Positions 39,432 to 45,913 of a stretch of 45,913 nt of DNA are shown here, piece after piece (positions within the stretch are counted from its first letter, which is position 1; each line of letters starts with the position of its first letter). A program made the position numbers and the translations under genes. The notes beneath the pieces were generated by a model. The model was not told where the DNA came from. It made no database searches and worked only from the letters and a program-made list of their open reading frames with translations. The stretch is from positions 1 to 45,913 of the forward strand of contig NZ_FYAS01000032.1 of the NCBI RefSeq assembly GCF_900185715.1, given 5' to 3'. The DNA comes from Allobosea sp. CS1GBMeth4 (GTDB lineage Bacteria; Pseudomonadota; Alphaproteobacteria; Rhizobiales; Beijerinckiaceae).

Positions 39432-41981
39432 TCAGAATTCCTCCCATCCGTCGTCGCCGGCGCGGCCATTGGCGGCCTTGCGGGCGGGCGGACTGGCGGC
39501 CGGCCGGTCGCGGCGCGGCGCGGCGGTGCGGCTCTGGACGAAGGCGGCCTCGGCGAGCTGGCGCAGCCGCTCCGGCTCGGTGTCGGCCGTCGCGGGCATG
39601 GGCTGGACGGTATCCGGGTGAACGGCGAGGGCTGTCGGCCTCGGCGCCCTGGGCGCCGGCCGGGCGGCGGGCGGTGTCGTGGCGGCGACGGGCCGGCCTT
39701 CGCCGGTGCGGAAGCTGGCGACCAGCGCGTTGAGCTCGCCGATCCGCCCCGACAGGGCCCCGGCCGAGGCGGCGCTCTGTTCCGCCAGCGCCGCGTTCGC
39801 CTGGGTCATCTCGTCGAGATGGGCCACCGCCTGGCTCATTTCGCCGATGCCGTTGGCCTGCTCGTCCGCCGCCACCGAGATCTCCTGGATCGTGCCGGTG
39901 ACCTTCTGCGAGGCGGTGAGGATCGTCTCCAGCGCGTTCCCCGCCTGGCGCACCAGCTTGACCCCGGCCTCGACCTCGACGTTCGAGGACGAGATCAGCC
40001 CCGAAATGTCCTTGGCGGCCTCGCCCGAGCGCTGGGCCAGGGTGCGCACCTCCGAGGCGACCACGGCGAAGCCCTTGCCGGCGTCTCCGGCCCGGGCCGC
40101 CTCGACCGCGGCGTTGAGCGCCAGCAGATTGGTCTGGAAGGCGATGCCGTCGATCACCGAGACGATCTCGGAGATCTTCTTCGAGGCCTGCTCGATCCGG
40201 GCCATGGCCGAGACCGCTTCGCCGGCGATGGCGCCGCCGGCCTGGGCCGCCTGCATCGCCTCCTCGGCGATCGCGGCTGCCTGGCGCGCGCCCTGCGCCG
40301 AGGCTTTGACCGAGGCTGCCAGTTCCTCGGTCGTCGCCGCCGTCTGCTCGAGCGAGGAGGCCTGCTCCTCGGTGCGCTTCGACAGATCGTCCGCCCCGCT
40401 GTTGATCTCCCGCGCTGCCACCCCGACCTCCGCCGAGGTCGACTGGATGGTGCGCACCGTCGAGGCGAGGCGCTCCACCGTCTCGTTCACCGCGTCCTTG
40501 AGCTCGGCGAAGCGGCCGCGATAGGCGGTCGGCACCTGCCGCGTCAGATCTCCCGCCGCCAGCGCCTGCAGGACCTCGACGAACTCGGTCGTCGCCGAAT
40601 CGACCACCACGTTGATCTCGTTGATCCCGGCCACCAGCCGCTGCATCTGCTCGTCGGCGTCCGTGATCTGCAGCCGCGCCGAGAAATCCCCCGCCGCCGC
40701 GGCCGACACGACCTCGCCGACATCGCTCACCACCGCCTCCAGCGACCGGGCCCGCGCGAGCCGCGCCTCCGCGGCGGCATGCTCCGCCGCCTCGAGCTCG
40801 CGGATGCGCTTCAGGTTCGCGTCGAAATCGGACAGCGCATGGCTGATCGCGTCGACCTCGACCATGCCGACCTTGGGCGGAATCTGCGCGTCGGCGGCGC
40901 CGGAGAGCATGAGCTCGACCGACCGGGCGAGCTTGCCGAGCGGGCGCACCACGCCGCGATTGAACAGCATCACGATGCCGGCGACGATGCCGGTGACCGC
41001 AAGGATCGCCAGCAATGCGAGGGCGAGCTGCCAGCCGGCGCGCGCGATGTCGGCATCGATCTGGGCGGTCGCCTGCCGATAGGCCGCATCGCGGAGCTGC
41101 AGGATGGTCGCCAGCGATGCTTGCGCCCAGGCACGCCAGTCGGGGAGGCTCATGCCCGGCGGCTTGCCGTCGCGCGCCGCCTCGTACATCGCCGTGTAGG
41201 TCCGGGTCTCCTCGTCCCGGAAGCCGGTCTTGACCGCGTCGATCGCCGTCTGGAGCTGCGGCGTGATCACGAGCCGCGCCAGCGCCTGGTCGATCAGCAC
41301 CCCGAGCTGCTCGATGCGGCCGGTGTTGCGGTCGACGGCGGCGACGGCCGCAGGCGTCAGCCTGGCGCCGCTGCCGACATATTGGGTGAAGAAGACCGAG
41401 CGGGTGCCCGCGCTTTCGCGCAGGCCGGTCGACAGCTCGCCGAGCGAGACCGCCTTGCCGACCTCCGGGTTGAGATCGCCGATGCGGGCGCCGATCTGCC
41501 GCTGAAGCGCGACCTGCCGGCCGAGGATCTCTGAGAAGGTGCCGTTGAGGGTGCCCGCCGCCTTGGCGTCGCGCTGCGCAAGCGGCTTCTCCGCCTCGCT
41601 CCGGGCGAGCTTGCGGGCCTCGGTGAGCTGCCGGCCGATCTGCGCGACCGGGCCGGCGAGTTCGGCGCGTCCGGCGAGGCTCGTTCCGGCGAAGGCCTCC
41701 TGCATCTGGCCGACGCGCATATCCGTCTCGCGTGCGGCCTGGGCCTCGGCGGCGGCGAGCTTGCCGTCGGGATCGCTGGCGAGCAGGGACTGCGTGACGG
41801 CGCCGCGCTCCACCGCGGCGCGTTCGAGGACCCGGGAGATGCTTTCGGAGGCGACGACGAGCGCGCGCGCCTCGCGGGCCGATGAAAGCGTCTGCGCCTG
41901 ATGATAGGCGATATAGCCGCTGGCGAGGATCGCCGCTGCGCCGGCTGCGATCGTGCAGAACAGAAAATGCGTGACGCGCAT
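39432..41981 (-). CDS. Methyl-accepting chemotaxis protein
   Basis: An 849-residue chemoreceptor. A first membrane segment (about residues 5-26), a large all-helical periplasmic sensor domain (27-315) with ERG-type helices loosely like nitrate/nitrite-sensing NIT domains, a second membrane segment (317-340), HAMP repeats, and the signalling hairpin with IDGIAFQTNLLALNAAVEAA. The C-terminal end is DGWEEF, which fits the W-E-x-F pentapeptide that tethers CheR/CheB. No che genes are near. The truB neighbour is 160 bases away; the ligand is unknown. Confidence 0.93.
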   Translation of the reverse strand: MRVTHFLFCTIAAGAAAILASGYIAYHQAQTLSSAREARALVVASESISRVLERAAVERGAVTQSLLASDPDGKLAAAEAQAARETDMRVGQMQEAFAGTSLAGRAELAGPVAQIGRQLTEARKLARSEAEKPLAQRDAKAAGTLNGTFSEILGRQVALQRQIGARIGDLNPEVGKAVSLGELSTGLRESAGTRSVFFTQYVGSGARLTPAAVAAVDRNTGRIEQLGVLIDQALARLVITPQLQTAIDAVKTGFRDEETRTYTAMYEAARDGKPPGMSLPDWRAWAQASLATILQLRDAAYRQATAQIDADIARAGWQLALALLAILAVTGIVAGIVMLFNRGVVRPLGKLARSVELMLSGAADAQIPPKVGMVEVDAISHALSDFDANLKRIRELEAAEHAAAEARLARARSLEAVVSDVGEVVSAAAAGDFSARLQITDADEQMQRLVAGINEINVVVDSATTEFVEVLQALAAGDLTRQVPTAYRGRFAELKDAVNETVERLASTVRTIQSTSAEVGVAAREINSGADDLSKRTEEQASSLEQTAATTEELAASVKASAQGARQAAAIAEEAMQAAQAGGAIAGEAVSAMARIEQASKKISEIVSVIDGIAFQTNLLALNAAVEAARAGDAGKGFAVVASEVRTLAQRSGEAAKDISGLISSSNVEVEAGVKLVRQAGNALETILTASQKVTGTIQEISVAADEQANGIGEMSQAVAHLDEMTQANAALAEQSAASAGALSGRIGELNALVASFRTGEGRPVAATTPPAARPAPRAPRPTALAVHPDTVQPMPATADTEPERLRQLAEAAFVQSRTAAPRRDRPAASPPARKAANGRAGDDGWEEF

Positions 41982-42140
41982 GGCCCCTTGGTCCCCGATC
42001 CCGGCACGCGGACCGACATTGTCGTCGATCCCGGTGCCGCGATCCGCGGCGGGGGCCGTCGGTCACGAACGCCTCGTCGTGCCGGGTATAGCCGGGCGAG
42101 CGTTAACGGCGCCTTTCGACGCCCGGTCTCGCGGCGATTT

Positions 42141-43082
42141 TCAGAGGTTGAAGACCCTGTGGGGCACGAACTCGCCCTGGGTGATCGAGCCGGTGGCGAC
42201 CAGCACGCCCCCGCTCACCGCATAGACCGCATCCGCTTCCAAAGGCGCGTCGCGGCCGCGCAGCAGCACGCTCTGGCCACGCTTGAGCCGGAGCGCGGCG
42301 TCGCGATGCACCACGATCTCGGGGATCAGCGCCAGCGCCGCCGACACCGGCAGCAGCGCCTCGGCCGCACCCGCCGCGTCGCGCAGGGCCTCGACCGTCG
42401 CCGCGTCCGCCGTGGCGAACGGCCCGACCCGCGTCCGGCGCAGATGCGCGACATGGCCGAGACAGCCGAGGGCGAGGCCGAGATCGCGTGCGATGGCGCG
42501 GACATAGGTGCCCTTGCCGCATTCGGCCTCGAAGGTTGTGGTCGGGCCGTCATGGCGGACGATGCGCAGCGCGGCGATCTCGACCGGCCGAGGCTCCAGC
42601 GTCACCTCCTCGCCGTCGCGGGCGAGATCATAGGCGCGCTCGCCGGCGATCTTGATCGCCGAGAACTTCGGCGGCACCTGCTGGATCGTCCCGGTGAAGC
42701 GCGGCAGCAGCGCCGCGATGGCGCTCTCGTCGGGGCGCTTCTCGGAGGTGGCGACGACCTTGCCCTCGGTATCGTCCGTGTCGGTCTGCGACCCCCAGGC
42801 CACGGTGAACTGATAGGCCTTGCGCCCGTCCATCACGAAGGGGACGGTCTTGGTCGCCTCTCCGAGCGCGATCGGCAGCAGGCCCGAGGCGAGCGGATCG
42901 AGCGTGCCGGCATGGCCGGCCTTCTTGGCGCAATAGGCGCGCTTCACCACGCTGACCGCATGGGTCGAGGTCATGCCGACCGGCTTGTCGAGCACGACCC
43001 AGCCATGCACGTCGCGCTTCTTCGGGCGCGGCGGCCGCCCGCTTCCGCCGCCGGCCTGCGGATTCTCGTCAGTCGTCGTCAT
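42141..43082 (-). CDS. truB: tRNA pseudouridine-55 synthase
   Basis: A 313-residue enzyme that makes pseudouridine 55 in the T-loop of t[21 protein letters not shown] and [20 protein letters not shown], containing the catalytic Asp, are the N-terminal motifs; [20 protein letters not shown] and [13 protein letters not shown] follow. The ATG at 43,080-43,082 lies inside the 3' end of rbfA (14-base overlap), and the longer in-frame start would overlap rbfA further. A 159-base gap toward the chemoreceptor gene shows no structure. Confidence 0.96.
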   Translation of the reverse strand: MTTTDENPQAGGGSGRPPRPKKRDVHGWVVLDKPVGMTSTHAVSVVKRAYCAKKAGHAGTLDPLASGLLPIALGEATKTVPFVMDGRKAYQFTVAWGSQTDTDDTEGKVVATSEKRPDESAIAALLPRFTGTIQQVPPKFSAIKIAGERAYDLARDGEEVTLEPRPVEIAALRIVRHDGPTTTFEAECGKGTYVRAIARDLGLALGCLGHVAHLRRTRVGPFATADAATVEALRDAAGAAEALLPVSAALALIPEIVVHRDAALRLKRGQSVLLRGRDAPLEADAVYAVSGGVLVATGSITQGEFVPHRVFNL

Positions 43083-43518
43083 GATCGTCGTCTTGCTGGT
43101 CCTGGTCGATGCGCAGCGGCTTGCGATCGGTGTCGCGGCGCACCGCCTCGGAATCGAGCAGGGCGTCGATCCTGGCCGCCTCGTCGAAGCTCTCATCCTG
43201 GCGGAAGCGGATATCGGGCGCGTATTTCAGGTTGACCCGGTGGGCGATCTCGCCGCGGATATGGCGCTTGTGGGCGTCGAGCGCCTTCAGCACCGGCCCG
43301 ACATCCTGGCCGCCGAGCGGCATGATGTAGCAGGTGGCCAGCTTGAGGTCGGGCGAGAGCCGGACCTCCGGCACGGTCACCACATGCTTGGCCAGGACAT
43401 CGTCATGGATGTCGCCGCGCGCCAGCATCTCGGCGAGGGCGTGGCGGATGAGCTCGCCGACGCGGAGCTGCCGCTGCGAGGGGCCTGAATCCTTACCCAT
43501 TTTCGGGGGTCTAGGCAT
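43069..43518 (-). CDS. rbfA: Ribosome-binding factor A
   Basis: A 149-residue 30S maturation factor with a KH-like fold. [40 protein letters not shown], and [18 protein letters not shown] are the family motifs. An acidic tail ([11 protein letters not shown]) ends the protein. Starts at 43,518 or 43,500 are possible; the first overlaps the YcxB-like stop by eight bases. It lies between infB and truB as usual, except that the YcxB-like gene is inserted just upstream. Confidence 0.95.
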   Translation of the reverse strand: MPRPPKMGKDSGPSQRQLRVGELIRHALAEMLARGDIHDDVLAKHVVTVPEVRLSPDLKLATCYIMPLGGQDVGPVLKALDAHKRHIRGEIAHRVNLKYAPDIRFRQDESFDEAARIDALLDSEAVRRDTDRKPLRIDQDQQDDDHDDD

Positions 43519-44062
43519 GAGAGGCTGCTTCTTCTACTTGCTTCTTTACGTATTCCACAGCGGTCCGATAACATTCGGGATCGGCAAAGCCCCGGCGCGG
43601 CAGCGTTAGGAACTCGACCTTGCTGATTCCAATCAGTAGTCGATCCGGTCTTTCGACAAGGCTGCTGACCTTGTCCCAAGGCAGGCTGCTACGGATGCCT
43701 GTCACATCCGTATCGATCCCCTCGGCGCCGAGCACGATGTCAATCTGCTTGTCGGCGACGGCGTAACGCCGGTAGCCGGCGAGCACGCACAGGATTCCGA
43801 TATAATGTCCGAACGCGACGATCAGACTGAAACCGACCAAAGCGCTCAGAACGAGCGGTTGCTGCAGCGCCGATAGCCAGTCGATTTCCGAAAGAGAACG
43901 CTTGCTGACGAGCCAGAGCGTGCCGAGGAACACGCCAACCCAGAGGAGAGCACGCCCAAGTCGCTGGCGCACGCTACCTCTGTGAACAACACGCGCCGCT
44001 TCGAACAGGTCGCCGCGTGTGTAGCGATATCGCGCGCCGAATGGCGGCCCAGCGGTCGCCAT
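43511..44062 (-). CDS. YcxB-like membrane protein
   Basis: A 183-residue protein with two membrane segments (about 38-53 and 70-95) and a soluble C-terminal domain like the YcxB-type domain ([20 protein letters not shown], then [18 protein letters not shown]). A good AAGGGAG ribosome site overlaps the infB stop, 13 bases upstream, and its own stop overlaps rbfA, so it is coupled into the operon. Its GC content looks clearly lower than that of infB and rbfA, which suggests later insertion. Function unknown. Confidence 0.75.
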   Translation of the reverse strand: MATAGPPFGARYRYTRGDLFEAARVVHRGSVRQRLGRALLWVGVFLGTLWLVSKRSLSEIDWLSALQQPLVLSALVGFSLIVAFGHYIGILCVLAGYRRYAVADKQIDIVLGAEGIDTDVTGIRSSLPWDKVSSLVERPDRLLIGISKVEFLTLPRRGFADPECYRTAVEYVKKQVEEAASHA

Positions 44063-44074
44063 TCGACAACTCCC

Positions 44075-45913
44075 TTACAGGCTGCGCTTGATCTCCTCGA
44101 CGCGGTAGCACTCGATCACGTCGCCGACGCGCATGTCCTGGTAGTTCTCGAAGGCCATGCCGCATTCCTGGCCGGCGACCACTTCCTTGGCGTCGTCCTT
44201 GAAGCGCTTGAGCTGGCCGAGCTTGCCCTCGTGGACCACGACGCCGTCGCGGATCAGGCGGACATTGGCGCCGCGTTCGATCGTGCCGTCGGTGACGCGG
44301 CAGCCGGCGATCTTGCCGACCTTCGAGACGTTGAAGATCTCGAGGATCTGGGCGTTGCCGAGCATGGTCTCGCGCAGGGTCGGCGCCAGCAGGCCCGACA
44401 TCGCGTCCTTCACATCATCCATCAGGTTGTAGATGATGTTGTAGTAACGGATTTCGACCCCGGCGCGCTCGGCCGCCTCGCGCGCTTCCTTGTGGGCGCG
44501 CACATTGAAGCCGACCACGACCGCGCCCGAAGCCTGGGCCAGCGTGATGTCGGATTCGGTGATCGCGCCGACGCCCGAGGAGAGCACGCGGGCGCGCACC
44601 TCGTCGTTGCCGACTTTCTCGAGCGATCCGACGATGGCTTCCACGGAGCCCTGCACGTCGCCCTTGACGACGAGCGGGAACTCCTTGCGGCCCGCGCCTT
44701 CCTTCAACTCGCGCATCATCTCGGCGAGCGAGCGGCCGGCGCCCGAGCCGGCGCCGCGCGCCGCCAGGCGGTCGCGCCGCTGGCGCTCGCGATAATCGGT
44801 GATCTCGCGGGCGCGCGCCTCGGATTCGACCACCGCGACGCGGTCGCCGGCCTCCGGCGTGCCGTTGAAGCCGAGCACCTCGACCGGAAGCGAGGGCGGC
44901 GCCTCCTTGATCTGCGCGCCGGTGTCGGCGATCAGCGCACGGACACGGCCCCATTCCGACCCGGCGACGACGATGTCGCCGGTGCGCAGCGTGCCGCGCT
45001 GGACGAGGACGGTCGCGACCGGGCCACGGCCGCGGTCGAGCTTAGCCTCGATCACCGTGCCCTCGGCGGCGCGGTCGGGGTTCGCCTTGAGCTCGAGCAC
45101 CTCGGCCTGCAGCGCGATCGCGTCGAGCAGCGTGTCGAGACCCTGGCCGGTCTTGGCCGAGACCTCGATCTCGAGCGTCTCGCCGCCGAGCGACTCGACC
45201 TGGATCTCGTATTGCAGCAGCTCGGAGCGGACCCGATCCGGGTTGGCGTCGGCCTTGTCGATCTTGTTGATCGCCACGATCAGCGGCACCCTGGCCGCCT
45301 TGGCGTGATTGATCGCCTCGACCGTCTGCGGCATCACGCCGTCATCGGCGGCGACGACCAGCACGACGATATCCGTCACCTTGGCGCCGCGGGCGCGCAT
45401 CGCCGTGAAGGCGGCGTGGCCGGGCGTGTCGATGAAGGTCACCTTGGCCCCGGCGGCCGTCGTCACCTGATAGGCGCCGATATGCTGGGTGATGCCGCCC
45501 GCTTCGCCGGTCACGACATTGGTCTTGCGGATCGCATCGAGCAGCGAGGTCTTGCCGTGGTCGACATGGCCCATGATCGTCACGACGGCCGGGCGCGAGA
45601 CCAGGGTCTCGTCGGCGTCCGGCGTGTCGAACAGGCCCTCCTCCACGTCGGCCTCGGCGACGCGCTTCACCGTATGGCCCATCTCCTCGGCGATGAGCTG
45701 GGCGGTGTCGGCGTCGATCACGTCGGTGATCTTGTGCATCGCGCCCTGCTTCATCAGCAGGCGGATGACGTCGACGCCACGCTCGCTCATGCGGTTGGCG
45801 AGTTCCTGGATGGTGATGGTCTCGGGGATGATCACCTCGCGCATCACCCGCTCCTTGGCGGCGTCCGAGGCGCGGTGGCCGGTCATGCGCTGGACGGGGC
45901 GGCGGAAGGCGGG
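44075..45913 (-). CDS. infB: Translation initiation factor IF-2, C-terminal part (5' end outside window)
   Basis: About 612 residues are visible; the frame stays open to the window edge, so the N-terminal domains and start are missing. The G domain shows [14 protein letters not shown], the [10 protein letters not shown] motif and NKID. Domains II to IV follow to the TAA at 44,075-44,077, including [19 protein letters not shown]-2 brings initiator fMet-tRNA to the 30S subunit. Upstream nusA and rimP are expected just outside. The next downstream gene is a YcxB-like protein instead of rbfA. Confidence 0.97.
   Translation of the reverse strand, partial: PAFRRPVQRMTGHRASDAAKERVMREVIIPETITIQELANRMSERGVDVIRLLMKQGAMHKITDVIDADTAQLIAEEMGHTVKRVAEADVEEGLFDTPDADETLVSRPAVVTIMGHVDHGKTSLLDAIRKTNVVTGEAGGITQHIGAYQVTTAAGAKVTFIDTPGHAAFTAMRARGAKVTDIVVLVVAADDGVMPQTVEAINHAKAARVPLIVAINKIDKADANPDRVRSELLQYEIQVESLGGETLEIEVSAKTGQGLDTLLDAIALQAEVLELKANPDRAAEGTVIEAKLDRGRGPVATVLVQRGTLRTGDIVVAGSEWGRVRALIADTGAQIKEAPPSLPVEVLGFNGTPEAGDRVAVVESEARAREITDYRERQRRDRLAARGAGSGAGRSLAEMMRELKEGAGRKEFPLVVKGDVQGSVEAIVGSLEKVGNDEVRARVLSSGVGAITESDITLAQASGAVVVGFNVRAHKEAREAAERAGVEIRYYNIIYNLMDDVKDAMSGLLAPTLRETMLGNAQILEIFNVSKVGKIAGCRVTDGTIERGANVRLIRDGVVVHEGKLGQLKRFKDDAKEVVAGQECGMAFENYQDMRVGDVIECYRVEEIKRSL

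Overview
The window is high-GC chromosomal DNA from an alphaproteobacterium, most likely of the order Hyphomicrobiales (Bosea/Methylobacterium/Chelatococcus-like). This is inferred from gene order and families, not from a database search. Supporting signs are an aminolevulinate synthase (Shemin pathway) hemA, the blocks rsmG-parA-parB and hemE/hemJ/rho/mnmE/mnmG, the ppsR-maf-aroE-coaE-dnaQ run facing hemE, a Tim44-like gene facing secB, a perfect CtrA motif, clustered GANTC sites, and parS sites of the alphaproteobacterial type.

Left arm (1-19.9 kb): the 3' end of ftsK, lolA and xthA; a minus-strand response regulator and cyclic-nucleotide-binding pair; an L,D-transpeptidase-fold gene; a PLP-binding yggS homologue; leuS-lptE-holA; then the minus-strand run mnmE, mnmG, rsmG, parA, parB. 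After a plus-strand thioredoxin-domain gene come rho, hemJ and hemE on the minus strand. Centre (19,856-20,309): a non-coding, locally AT-rich gap between divergent hemE and ppsR that has the signature of the chromosome origin. It holds a TTAA-N7-TTAAC CtrA motif, DnaA-box-like sequences, five GANTC sites and a parS-like site.

Right arm (20.3-33.7 kb): ppsR-maf-aroE-coaE-dnaQ, terC, secB, the overlapping timA-mltA-smr-xre run, a PfkB sugar/nucleoside kinase, hemA, an orphan MIO-type aromatic amino acid ammonia-lyase and a PPOX flavoprotein. The last part (33.7-45.9 kb) is the translation/RNA-decay block infB-rbfA-truB ... rpsO-pnp on the minus strand. It is interrupted twice: by a small YcxB-like membrane protein gene between infB and rbfA, and by about 5.6 kb of accessory regulatory and sensory genes (HxlR regulator with divergent NAD(P)-binding protein, Atu4866-like protein, AraC regulator, chemoreceptor) between truB and rpsO.

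The genes are largely housekeeping: replication, segregation, tRNA modification, heme synthesis, envelope transport, translation. I see no CRISPR array, prophage, IS element, defence island or RNA gene. The most informative non-coding signals are the origin-like gap, three parS-type palindromes spread over 22 kb, and several families of structured intergenic repeats. No new multi-gene system is evident.
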